NCBI GenBank assembly: GCA_022763485.1
Contig: JALEGX010000086.1
Location: forward strand, 1 to 64,000
DNA length: 64,000 nt
Direction of reading: 5' to 3'
DNA from: Paracoccaceae bacterium
GTDB lineage: Bacteria; Pseudomonadota; Alphaproteobacteria; Rhodobacterales; Rhodobacteraceae
In this document: one piece after another, positions 33,195 to 41,339 of the stretch
How the letters are laid out: each line of letters begins with the position of its first letter
How positions within the stretch are numbered: position 1 is the stretch's first letter
Program-made: the position numbers and the translations under genes
Notes under the pieces: generated by a model
What the model was told of the DNA's origin: nothing
The model's input: only the letters and a program-made list of their open reading frames with translations
Databases searched by the model: none

Positions 33195-34457
33195 ATGACC
33201 GCCCATTTTCAAACCCCTGTGTCCGAAACCGATCCGCTGATTGCCACCGCGCTGCGGGATGAAAAGACCCGGCAGCAGGATCAGATCGAGCTGATCGCCT
33301 CGGAAAACATCGTCAGCCGAGCGGTTCTGGACGCGCTGGGGCACGAGATGACCAACAAGACGCTGGAGGGCTATCCCGGCAACCGGTTCCACGGCGGCGG
33401 CCGCTACGTGGACGTCGTTGAACAGGCCGCCATCGACCGGGCGCGGCAAGTGTTCGGATGTGACCATGCCAACGTACAGCCGCATTCGGGCAGTCAGGCC
33501 AATCTGGCGGTGTTCTTTCTGCTCCTGAAACCCGGCGACCGGGTGCTGTCTCTGGATCTGGCTGCGGGCGGGCATCTGTCACACGGGTTGAAGGCCAACC
33601 TGTCTGGCCGCTGGTTTGACCCCCATCACTACGGCGTGGATGCTGAGACGGAGGTGATCAACTATGAGGATCTGGAACGCCAGGCCGCGCAGATCAAACC
33701 CCGGCTGATCATTGCTGGCGGCTCTGCCTATCCGCGCCAGATCGATTTCGAGCGCATGGGCCGGATCGCGCGCAAGGTCGGCGCATGGTTTCACGTCGAC
33801 ATGGCCCATATCGCCGGTCTGGTGGCGGGTGGTGAACATCCCAGCCCCTTCCCCCACGCGGATATCGTGACCTGCACAACCACAAAAACCCTGCGCGGCC
33901 CGCGTGGCGGGCTGATCCTGACCAACAACGCGGACTGGTCCAAACGGTTGCAGTCGGCGGTCTTCCCCGGCGTACAGGGGTCGATCCATACGCAGGTGCT
34001 GGCCGCCAAGGCGATCTGCCTGGGCGAGGCGCTGACTGATGACTTCCGCACCTATGCCGCGCAGGTCCGCGCCAATGCCCGCGCGCTGGCAGACACGTTG
34101 CAAGCGCGCGGTATCCGTATCGTGTCAGGCGGCACGGACACCCATCTGGTGCTGCTGGATCTGAGCTCCAAAGGCCTGACGGGCAAACGGGTGGAACGCG
34201 TGCTGGAGGCGGCGAACATCACCGCCAACAAGAACGCCATCCCCGGCGACAGCCCACGCCCGCCGGAATGGGTAGGCCTGCGCCTTGGCACCGGGGCCGC
34301 CACGACACGCGGCATGGCAGCCCCGGAATTCATCGAGCTTGGCACGATGATCGCCGATCTGGTCGAGGCAGAGGCCGCAGGCCACGCAGAGGAGGTGATC
34401 GCCCTCTGCAAAGCCCGCGTTGCGGCGCTCTGTGCCCGCTTTCCAGTCCACGCCTGA
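33195..34457 (+). CDS. Serine hydroxymethyltransferase paralogue
   Basis: A 420-residue PLP enzyme of the SHMT family. Lys231 in CTTTKTLRGPRGG is the cofactor lysine, with the upstream Asp-His pair in VDMAHIAGLVAGG. SHMT interconverts glycine plus methylene-THF with serine and would take up C1 units made by the FAD-GcvT enzymes around it. It is divergent from canonical GlyA: the usual EGYPGKRYYGGCE region reads EGYPGNRFHGGGR, so the substrate could be a modified glycine or serine. The ATG at 33195 has AAGGA upstream; an ATG at 33150 is less likely. It converges with the class V aminotransferase, leaving 7 bases between stops. Confidence 0.82.
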   Translation: MTAHFQTPVSETDPLIATALRDEKTRQQDQIELIASENIVSRAVLDALGHEMTNKTLEGYPGNRFHGGGRYVDVVEQAAIDRARQVFGCDHANVQPHSGSQANLAVFFLLLKPGDRVLSLDLAAGGHLSHGLKANLSGRWFDPHHYGVDAETEVINYEDLERQAAQIKPRLIIAGGSAYPRQIDFERMGRIARKVGAWFHVDMAHIAGLVAGGEHPSPFPHADIVTCTTTKTLRGPRGGLILTNNADWSKRLQSAVFPGVQGSIHTQVLAAKAICLGEALTDDFRTYAAQVRANARALADTLQARGIRIVSGGTDTHLVLLDLSSKGLTGKRVERVLEAANITANKNAIPGDSPRPPEWVGLRLGTGAATTRGMAAPEFIELGTMIADLVEAEAAGHAEEVIALCKARVAALCARFPVHA

Positions 34458-34464
34458 TCCGGGA

Positions 34465-35718
34465 TCAACCCTCCAGGCTCTTGATCGCCCCAAGCAGTTT
34501 GGCGATCTCGGTCTCGGTGTTGTAGTGGCAGAAGGAGATCCGGATGCAATCGGGCAGCCCCAGTGGAGTCAGCACATTGCCCGAATAGTGATCGGCCTTG
34601 CGGGTGTGGGTGCGGATGCCCTGGCTGTTCAGGATCTCCACAACCTGCTCGGACGGAGTGCCGTCCACCACGATCGACACCAGACCTTCGCGGGCGGGGT
34701 TATCCTCGCCCGCCAGGATCCGCACATGCGCCATCTCCCGCAGCCCCGGCAGGTTGTCGATACCGTTTATCGCGGCATTGGTCAGATGGGTTTCATAGGC
34801 ATGAATGGCCCGGCCTGCGGCTTCGATCCTCTTGCGCGGCTCGGTTTCATCCGACACTTCGCCGCCCAGCCAGTCAAAATACTCGATCACGTTCGACATG
34901 GTGGCATAAGAACCGGTGTCGCGCGTGCCGAACTCCCACCCCGTCGCGGGCGCGTCGATCAACATGTCATGGGGCGCCGCGCTCAACCGGTCCGAGATCC
35001 AGGCGATGCCGTAGCCATGGCGCGAGAACACCTTGTAGGGCGAAATCGCGTAGCCATCGACGTTATAGGCCGCCAGATCCAGCTGGCCATGGGCCGCGTG
35101 CTGGATGCCGTCCACGATGATCATACAGTCCGGCGCTACCGCGCGGATCGCGGCTGAAATCGCCGCCACATCCATGCCCATGCCGGTCACCGGTGAGGCG
35201 TGCAGGATCGTCGCCACCGCCACATCCGGGGTCATCAACGCGGTGTAATCCTCGGCGGTTACCAGGCCGGTTGCATCGTCATGCGGAACATTCACATAGT
35301 CCAGCCCGGCAATCCCGGCCCAGCGGCGCGCGGCGGAACGGGTGGCCGGATGTTCGATGGACGACCCGATCACCTTGGCCCCTTTGGGCGCGTTCACGCA
35401 GGCGGTGCGGATCAGGCGGAACAGCAGCTCAGTACCGCTTTCCCCGGCAAAGAACTGACCCGAGGAAGCGTTCATGAATACCGCCAGATCACCCTTAGCC
35501 TTGTTGATCACATTCTGCGTTCCCTGACCTGCCGGATTGATCCGGCCCGGATTATCGGGGATCGCGGCATAGAACGCCGAGGTTTCCGCTACCGATTTCA
35601 GGGTCAGCGCGCCGCCGGCGTTTTCGAAAAAGATCCGCTCGCCCTGAAACGGGCAGCTGTCCACATGCGCAAACCGGTCGCGAATAGCGGCGATAAGATC
35701 GGGATTGTTCTGAATCAT
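34465..35718 (-). CDS. Class V aminotransferase-family PLP enzyme
   Basis: A 417-residue PLP fold-type I protein. Asp203 in IIVDGIQHAAHG and Lys229 in ISPYKVFSRHGYG are the expected cofactor contacts, in a cysteine-desulfurase/NifS-like layout. There is no Cys-containing mobile loop typical of desulfurases, so an aminotransferase or lyase role is more likely. It is the last gene of the operon class III aminotransferase-ALDH-194-aa protein-DUF4392-class V, 15 bases after the glutamate-cyclase-domain gene. Substrate unknown. Confidence 0.8.
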   Translation of the reverse strand: MIQNNPDLIAAIRDRFAHVDSCPFQGERIFFENAGGALTLKSVAETSAFYAAIPDNPGRINPAGQGTQNVINKAKGDLAVFMNASSGQFFAGESGTELLFRLIRTACVNAPKGAKVIGSSIEHPATRSAARRWAGIAGLDYVNVPHDDATGLVTAEDYTALMTPDVAVATILHASPVTGMGMDVAAISAAIRAVAPDCMIIVDGIQHAAHGQLDLAAYNVDGYAISPYKVFSRHGYGIAWISDRLSAAPHDMLIDAPATGWEFGTRDTGSYATMSNVIEYFDWLGGEVSDETEPRKRIEAAGRAIHAYETHLTNAAINGIDNLPGLREMAHVRILAGEDNPAREGLVSIVVDGTPSEQVVEILNSQGIRTHTRKADHYSGNVLTPLGLPDCIRISFCHYNTETEIAKLLGAIKSLEG

Positions 35719-35733
35719 GAGTCTTCCTGTCTG

Positions 35734-36747
35734 TCAGAGCGCGCGGCTCACAATCGTGCGGCAGAGTTCGGCCACCGCGATATGGCTGTTTCTTGGGAAA
35801 CCATCGACGCTGTCATCGACAATCCCGTGGGTCGAATTGATCAAACCATTGGCCACCATCGTGTCCAATAGCAAGGCCTCACGTTCGGGCGTGTGCAGCA
35901 GTTTGGAATTGCCTGCGCGCGCGGCCATCGCCGCCGCAATCGCGGTGCAACCCCAGTTCGAACAGGCCGCCGTCACCAGCACATCGCAGCCCGTGACCGC
36001 GCCGATGCCGCCACCGCAGCCGCATTGGCAAGTATCGCCATAGGGCACATGCGCCTTCACATGGTCGGCCACCTTGCCCATGCCGATCTCATTGCCACCA
36101 TCGCCGACCGCGACCACCGGAATGCCGCGCTCCAACGCCAGATCGAAAAGAAAATCCACCCGCGCCCGGCCCATGCCATAGTCGATGCCCTTCATCGAAT
36201 GGTAGACGCCAAATTCGTTGCGCCCCACCCGCTCGGTCGAAAACATCAGGTCCGGCTGCAGTTCGTCCAGCATCTGCACCGCTTGCGCCTTGCCGGTTTC
36301 GTCATCGGTGGCGTAGGGGATCATCACGATGGTGGCGAGGCTCTTATCCGCCTTGGCGATCGCCGCCTGCTCCAGCGTCACCGGGAACAGCCCCGCCGCC
36401 TGGCAGGTGTTGCGGATCGCGGGTAAAAGCGTTTCTTCGCAGACCATCACGCAGGTCACGTTGCGCGCTAGCACCAGCGCCCGCGCAATCGCCGCCGCGC
36501 CCGAGGGGCCGTCATTTTCCCCCAGATCCGTGGTGATCCAGGCGCGCGAGACGGACCCGGTGGTCAGCACCACCGTGCCGCCTTCAGGGACAGCCATCAG
36601 CGCATCCGCAGCCGCCCCCACGAGGGATTCCCCCTGAAGCGCACGCGCGGCTTCGAACAAATGCTCGACCCCGCGTTCGCCCATGTCGATCTTCACCAGC
36701 TGGTCCAGACGGTTGTCCAGACGGGTAATCAAATCCTTGTCGCCCAT
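35734..36747 (-). CDS. D-glutamate cyclase-domain protein (DUF4392)
   Basis: A 337-residue protein matching the C-terminal domain of mammalian D-glutamate cyclase (DGLUCY), which makes 5-oxo-D-proline from D-glutamate. The hallmark VAVGDGGNEIGMGKVADH is present, preceded by MGRARVDFLFD and followed by a Cys-rich stretch (GDTCQCGCGGGIG) and AACSNWGC. In bacteria the domain often stands alone, as here. The Cys cluster suggests metal binding, but this is inference. It lies within an amine-catabolism-like operon, 15 bases before the class V aminotransferase. A true D-glutamate substrate is unproven. Confidence 0.8.
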   Translation of the reverse strand: MGDKDLITRLDNRLDQLVKIDMGERGVEHLFEAARALQGESLVGAAADALMAVPEGGTVVLTTGSVSRAWITTDLGENDGPSGAAAIARALVLARNVTCVMVCEETLLPAIRNTCQAAGLFPVTLEQAAIAKADKSLATIVMIPYATDDETGKAQAVQMLDELQPDLMFSTERVGRNEFGVYHSMKGIDYGMGRARVDFLFDLALERGIPVVAVGDGGNEIGMGKVADHVKAHVPYGDTCQCGCGGGIGAVTGCDVLVTAACSNWGCTAIAAAMAARAGNSKLLHTPEREALLLDTMVANGLINSTHGIVDDSVDGFPRNSHIAVAELCRTIVSRAL

Positions 36748-36843
36748 ATCAATAGTCTCCCGCCCGGCTGCAAGCCGGGCTGCGCCACCCTGCGGGGCGG
36801 CGCAGCCCTCAACGCCAGATTTTCAACAAGAGGAATAGCCATC
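36748..36843. repeat. Two GC-rich hairpins inside operon
   Basis: GCCCGGCT...AGCCGGGC (36762-36780) and a perfect 10-bp stem GGGCTGCGCC/GGCGCAGCCC (36777-36808) occupy the 96-base gap between the 194-residue protein gene and the DUF4392 gene. They overlap by four bases, so they are mutually exclusive. No T-run follows; probable mRNA-processing or stability elements. Confidence 0.6.
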
Positions 36844-37428
36844 TCACCCCTCCCCAAAAAGCAGTTCCGCGAACCAGTCCGGATCCTCCAGATGCGCCGC
36901 GACCTCGCGCAGCGCGCCGTGCAGACAGGCCGCCACCGCCGCCAACACCGCCTGAACGCCCGCCAGATCATGCACCTCTCGCACCGCGACCCCCGCCAGC
37001 CGCGCGCCGCGCAGGACCGAGGCATGGCTGCGGTCGCCCGCCGCCACCAGCGACAGCACCGGCTTGCCGCCGGAATGCGCCAGCACGGTCGCCACGATGC
37101 CCGCACTGGTGCGGTTGACCACTGCGGCGGCCTCGTGCCCCTGCCCGCCCAGGTGAGAGATCGCCGCCTGACGCAGCTCCTCGCCGAACAGGCCGGGGCC
37201 GATCCATTCCTCGCAATTGATGCTCAGATCCTCGGGCGTGGCCGGGTAGAACCGAAGGTTGCCGGTGCAGATCGCGATCCTGTCGATACCTTCGCGCGCC
37301 ACAAAATCCGCCGCCACCCGCCCCGCCTGTGTCAGACGGCGCACCTCATCGGCCGAGCCGCGCAGCAGCGATCCCCGGGCATAGCCCACGCCCGGGTCGA
37401 TTTCGTTGCCAAAGCGGTCTGCGCTCAT
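36844..37428 (-). CDS. Uncharacterised protein, resembles N-terminal part of a PLP fold-I enzyme
   Basis: A 194-residue protein not confidently recognised. Residues about 95-160 (AAAVVNRTSAGIVATVLA, then GDRSHASVLRGARLAGVAVREV) look like the start of the large domain of SelA-like or lyase-type PLP enzymes. There is no cofactor lysine region and the sequence downstream does not continue the fold in any frame, so it is either a stand-alone subunit or a remnant. The start at 37428 overlaps the aldehyde dehydrogenase stop (ATGA). Its coding bias is normal and the ATGA coupling argues it is expressed. Confidence 0.65.
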   Translation of the reverse strand: MSADRFGNEIDPGVGYARGSLLRGSADEVRRLTQAGRVAADFVAREGIDRIAICTGNLRFYPATPEDLSINCEEWIGPGLFGEELRQAAISHLGGQGHEAAAVVNRTSAGIVATVLAHSGGKPVLSLVAAGDRSHASVLRGARLAGVAVREVHDLAGVQAVLAAVAACLHGALREVAAHLEDPDWFAELLFGEG

Positions 37429-38909
37429 CCATCCGCCTCGATATTGATGGTGATGCATTTACGGTAGGTATAGGCCTCCAGCGCGCCTTCGATCGAATAT
37501 TCGCTGCCCATGCCCGACTGTTTGGTGCCACCATAGGACATGCCCGGGATCTGCCCCCCGCCCTGGTTCACCTGGATCCAGCCCGCATCAATGGCGCGGG
37601 TCAGGCGGGTGATCCGGCTGACGTCATGGGTGAACAGGAAGGCCGCCAACCCGTAATGGGTATCATTTGCCATTTCGATCACGTCCGACTCGGACTCAAA
37701 CGGGATCGCGACCATGACCGGGCCGAACACCTCCTCGCGCGAGATGCGCCAGCTGTTGTCCACCCCGGTGAGGATGGTCGGGTTCGGACAGAAGCCCGCC
37801 GGATCCTCGGCCGGGGTCTCGCCAATCAGGAACTGTGCTCCTTCAGCCTCCGCCTCGGCGACAAAGCCGCGGATCTCGCCATAGCGTTCGGCGTTCACCA
37901 CCGCGCCCATATCGACGTCAGGATCCAGCGCGTCGCCCACGTTCAGAGCAGCGGATTTTTCCGCCACCTTGGGCATCAGCACATCCCAGATGTCGCGATG
38001 CACGAACAGGCGCGAACCTGCGGTACAGCTTTGCCCCTGCCGCATGAAGCGCATGGCGTTGGCCACCTGCTGTGCGGTCGCGTCCAGGCGTCCGTTTTCG
38101 ATGGCGTCGGGGAAGACGATGGTGGGCGACTTGCCGCCCAGTTCCAGCGTCAGGTTGGCGATGCGGTCCGCCGTCACCTTGCCGATCAGCTTGCCCACCT
38201 CGGACGAGCCGGTAAAGGACACCTTGTCCACGCCCGGATGCGCCACCAGCGCGGCGCCAGCCTCTTCGCCCACGCCCGTCACCACGTTGAACACGCCCGG
38301 CGGGAACAGCCCGTCGGCCAGCTCCGCCAGCTTCAGGATCGCCAGCGGCGCGTCCTCGGCAGGTTTCAGCACCAGGCAGTTGCCGGTCGCCAGCGCCATC
38401 GAGATCTTGACCGCGCCCAGCTGCAGGGGCGAGTTCCACGGGATGATCGAGCCGACAACGCCATGGGGTTCACGCGTCGAATAGCTGAGGATGCCGGGAC
38501 CCAGCGGCAGGGTCTCGCCCTTCTGCTCGACCGCGACGCCGCCATAGTATTTCAGCACGCCCGCCGCGCCCATCGCTTCGCCCCGCGACTGGGTTTTGAT
38601 GGCATTGCCGGATTCCGCCGCCAGCACGCGCGCGACCTCCTCCGCGTTCTCCTCCAGCCGACGGCCGAGCTCGCTCAGCAGCCTGCCACGCTCGCTCGCC
38701 GCCAGAGCACGCCACGCCGGCAGCGCGGCACGGGCGGCGTCGACAGCCAGAGAGACCTCCGTCGCCGTGCCGCGACCGACCTCGCAAATCGGTTCGCGGC
38801 GCGAGGGGTTTTCGACTACCAGCCGACCTTCCGGCCAATGCCAGGCCCCGTTGATATAGCTACCGGCCAGGCCCGCCCCGGGCAGTTTCGGTTCCAGCAA
38901 TGCACCCAT
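37425..38909 (-). CDS. Aldehyde dehydrogenase
   Basis: A 494-residue NAD(P)-dependent aldehyde dehydrogenase. Asn159 (PWNSP), Glu256 (TLELGGKSP) and Cys295 (RQGQSCTAGS) are the catalytic residues. It starts 14 bases after the class III aminotransferase stop and overlaps the next gene by 4 bases. A transaminase-dehydrogenase pair like this usually converts an omega-amine through the aldehyde to an acid, so the operon probably degrades an amine or omega-amino acid. Exact substrate unknown. Confidence 0.86.
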   Translation of the reverse strand: MGALLEPKLPGAGLAGSYINGAWHWPEGRLVVENPSRREPICEVGRGTATEVSLAVDAARAALPAWRALAASERGRLLSELGRRLEENAEEVARVLAAESGNAIKTQSRGEAMGAAGVLKYYGGVAVEQKGETLPLGPGILSYSTREPHGVVGSIIPWNSPLQLGAVKISMALATGNCLVLKPAEDAPLAILKLAELADGLFPPGVFNVVTGVGEEAGAALVAHPGVDKVSFTGSSEVGKLIGKVTADRIANLTLELGGKSPTIVFPDAIENGRLDATAQQVANAMRFMRQGQSCTAGSRLFVHRDIWDVLMPKVAEKSAALNVGDALDPDVDMGAVVNAERYGEIRGFVAEAEAEGAQFLIGETPAEDPAGFCPNPTILTGVDNSWRISREEVFGPVMVAIPFESESDVIEMANDTHYGLAAFLFTHDVSRITRLTRAIDAGWIQVNQGGGQIPGMSYGGTKQSGMGSEYSIEGALEAYTYRKCITINIEADG

Positions 38910-38923
38910 GATCCAGCCCTTCC

Positions 38924-40300
38924 TTACATCCTGGCCCTGACGACCGCCCAGGCGTCATCCAGCGCGCCCTTGAAGCGGTCCGCCGCGATGTCGATTTCGT
39001 CGTCGTTGATGATCAGCGGCGGCATGAAGCTCATCCGGTCGCCGATCGCCCGCAGATACAACCCTCGGTCATGAGCAAAGTTCTGCACAAGCTCGCCCAC
39101 TTTCCAAGCCGGATCAAACGGCACCCGCGTCTTGGCATCCTTCATCAGCTCAAAGCCGCAGAAGAGGCCCACGCCGCGCACCTCGGCCACCAGCGGGTGA
39201 TCCGACATGCCATAACAGCGCTCCAGAAAGCGTTTCGAGACCTTGCGCACATGGCCCACCAGGTCGATCTCGTCATAGATGTCCAGCGCCTCCAGCCCGA
39301 CAGCCGCGCCCACCGGGTGACCCGCATAGGTGTAGCCGTGGCCGAAGGTGCCGACCTCGTCCGAGTTCTTCATCATGTCCGCATACATCTCGTCCTTGAA
39401 CATCAGGGCCGAGATCGGGAAGAACGCCGCCGACAGTGCCTTGGCGCAGGAGATCATGTCCGGCTCCAGCCCCCAGGTCTGCGATCCCCACATGTTGCCG
39501 GTCCGGCCAAAGCCGCAGACGACCTCGTCGGCCAGCAGCTTGATGTCATATTTGCGCAGGACGGCCTGCATCTCTTTCCAGTAACCCTCCGGCGGCATCA
39601 GCGCCCCCCCGCCCGAGATCGCAGGCTCCGCAAAGAACGCCGCAACCGTCTCAGGACCTTCCGCCAGGATCAGCTTTTCGAACTCGCAGGCCATCCGGGC
39701 CGAGAACTCCTCTTCGCTCTCCCCATCGATATGGAAGCGATAATAGTTGGGCAGCTCGGTATGCTTGAACTCAGGCAAAGGCAGGCCGAACTTGGCGTGC
39801 ATATGCGGCTGGCCCGACAGCGACACGGTGGCAATAGTATTGCCGTGATAGCCCCGCACACGGCCGATGATCTTGCGCCGGTTCGGCTCCCCCTTGGCGG
39901 TGTTCGTGTACCACAACAGCTTGATCGCCGTGTCATTTGCTTCGGACCCCGAGCATTGGAACATCACCCGGTTCATACCGCCGGGCGCCATGTTGATCAG
40001 ACGCTCCCCCAGCTCCGCCACCCGCGGATGCGACCGGTTGTAGAAGGTCGGCGCAAAGGGCAGCACATCCATCTGGCGCTTCGCCGCATTGGACAGGCGT
40101 TCATTGTGATAGCCCAGCGACACGCAGCCCAGACCCGAAAACCCGTCAATGATCTCGCGCCCTTCGCTGTCATAGATGAACACGCCCTTGCCGTGGGTGA
40201 TCATGGTTGGCCCCTGTTCGGCATGCTGGCGCAGGTTGGATTGCGGATGCACGTGGTGGGCTTTGTCCTGCTCGATCGAGCGGCTGACATCGACGTTCAT
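38924..40300 (-). CDS. Class III aminotransferase (omega-amino acid:pyruvate-type)
   Basis: A 458-residue PLP transaminase. Lys287 in SCAKALSAAFFPISA is the cofactor lysine, Asp258 in LLADEVVCGFGRTG binds the pyridine ring nitrogen, and CSGSEANDTA near residue 116 holds the phosphate. It resembles putrescine/omega-amino-acid transaminases. The ATG at 40300 is preceded by GGAG; an ATG 36 bases earlier would leave a less typical N-terminus. It is first in a five-gene leftward operon, divergent from a LysR gene, with a LysR box 78 bases upstream. Confidence 0.86.
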   Translation of the reverse strand: MNVDVSRSIEQDKAHHVHPQSNLRQHAEQGPTMITHGKGVFIYDSEGREIIDGFSGLGCVSLGYHNERLSNAAKRQMDVLPFAPTFYNRSHPRVAELGERLINMAPGGMNRVMFQCSGSEANDTAIKLLWYTNTAKGEPNRRKIIGRVRGYHGNTIATVSLSGQPHMHAKFGLPLPEFKHTELPNYYRFHIDGESEEEFSARMACEFEKLILAEGPETVAAFFAEPAISGGGALMPPEGYWKEMQAVLRKYDIKLLADEVVCGFGRTGNMWGSQTWGLEPDMISCAKALSAAFFPISALMFKDEMYADMMKNSDEVGTFGHGYTYAGHPVGAAVGLEALDIYDEIDLVGHVRKVSKRFLERCYGMSDHPLVAEVRGVGLFCGFELMKDAKTRVPFDPAWKVGELVQNFAHDRGLYLRAIGDRMSFMPPLIINDDEIDIAADRFKGALDDAWAVVRARM

Positions 40301-40375
40301 TTCTGGCTCCGAAGGAATGTGTTTCGGCGATTTCACATCCCCCTTGACTGAGAATCAATCTCGAAGTTTTCTCGA

Positions 40376-40395
40376 TTTGATGAACCAAATTCAGG
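40376..40395 (+). promoter_or_regulatory. LysR-type box upstream of class III aminotransferase
   Basis: TTTGATGAACCAAATTCAGG holds TGAA-N5-TTCA, a T-N11-A motif like those of LysR regulators. It matches the mttB2 site TTTGATGAGTAAAATTCACC at 15 of 20 positions and lies at the same distance (about 78 bases) from its target start. Confidence 0.6.
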
Positions 40396-40404
40396 CAAAA
40401 TCTC

Positions 40405-41331
40405 ATGAAACCACGCCTTGACCTGCGCCACCTGCAACTGATCCAGGCTATCATACAGACCGGGCGGATCACCGATGCGGCCAAAATGCTGGGCGTCACC
40501 CCATCAGCGCTGTCACACCGCCTGCGCGAGGCCGAACGGCGGCTGGACGTGCCGCTGTTCACCCGGATGCACAAGAAGCTGCGCCGCACCCCGGCGGCGG
40601 ATTACATGGCCGTGGTGGCCGAACGGATCCTGTCCGATCTCAGCCGCGCCGAAGAGGACGTGCGCCGCATGAACGCCAACGTGCAGCACGTGGTGCGCCT
40701 GTCGGTCGAGGCCTACAGCAACTATCGCTGGCTGCCCGCCTTCATCAAGTTCCTGAAATCCCGCACCGATGGCATCGACCTGCAGATCATGGCGGGTGCA
40801 CGCAGCGATCCGCTCAACGGGGTGCTGAACCGGCATATCGACATCGCCGTGATGTCCGGCACCGTTGCCCAGGCCGGCTTGCGCAGCCTGCCCCTGTTCG
40901 AAGATCCCCTGCTGTACATCATGTCGCCCACGCACCGGCTGGCCGACCGCGACTTCGTTGAAGGGGCCGATATCGTGGGTGAGCCTTTCATCACCTACAC
41001 CAAGGTGCCGGAGCCGGATCGCGAATTTGCCCTGCTCTTCCGCCCCACCGACAGCTACCCGAAATGGGCCGCCACGGTGGAGCTGCCCGAGGCAATTGTC
41101 GAGCTTGTGGCCTCCGACCTTGGCACCAGCGTGCTGTCGAACTGGGCCTTGCAGACCGCGCTCAAGGAAGGCCGGATCGTCGGCGCGCGCGTCACCCGGG
41201 ACGGCATCTCCGTGCCCTGGTGCGCCGCCATCCGGGCCGAAGACATGGAGGACGGCGACCCGATCTACCTGGTCGCGCAGCTCCTGTCAGAATGGTGCAG
41301 CCTGCCGGATGCGGGGTTTCACAAGGTCTGA
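40405..41331 (+). CDS. LysR-family regulator (3)
   Basis: A 308-residue LysR regulator. HTH: LRHLQLIQAIIQTGRITDAAKMLGVT with recognition helix PSALSHRLREAERRL. The effector domain contains IVELVASDLGTSVLSNWA. It looks MetR-like in the N-terminal region rather than GcvA-like. It is divergent from the class III aminotransferase operon, 104 bases away, and its probable box (40376-40395) lies just before its own start. It converges on the frameshifted FAD-GcvT gene, 8 bases away. Effector unknown. Confidence 0.87.
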   Translation: MKPRLDLRHLQLIQAIIQTGRITDAAKMLGVTPSALSHRLREAERRLDVPLFTRMHKKLRRTPAADYMAVVAERILSDLSRAEEDVRRMNANVQHVVRLSVEAYSNYRWLPAFIKFLKSRTDGIDLQIMAGARSDPLNGVLNRHIDIAVMSGTVAQAGLRSLPLFEDPLLYIMSPTHRLADRDFVEGADIVGEPFITYTKVPEPDREFALLFRPTDSYPKWAATVELPEAIVELVASDLGTSVLSNWALQTALKEGRIVGARVTRDGISVPWCAAIRAEDMEDGDPIYLVAQLLSEWCSLPDAGFHKV

Positions 41332-41339
41332 CCTGTCGC

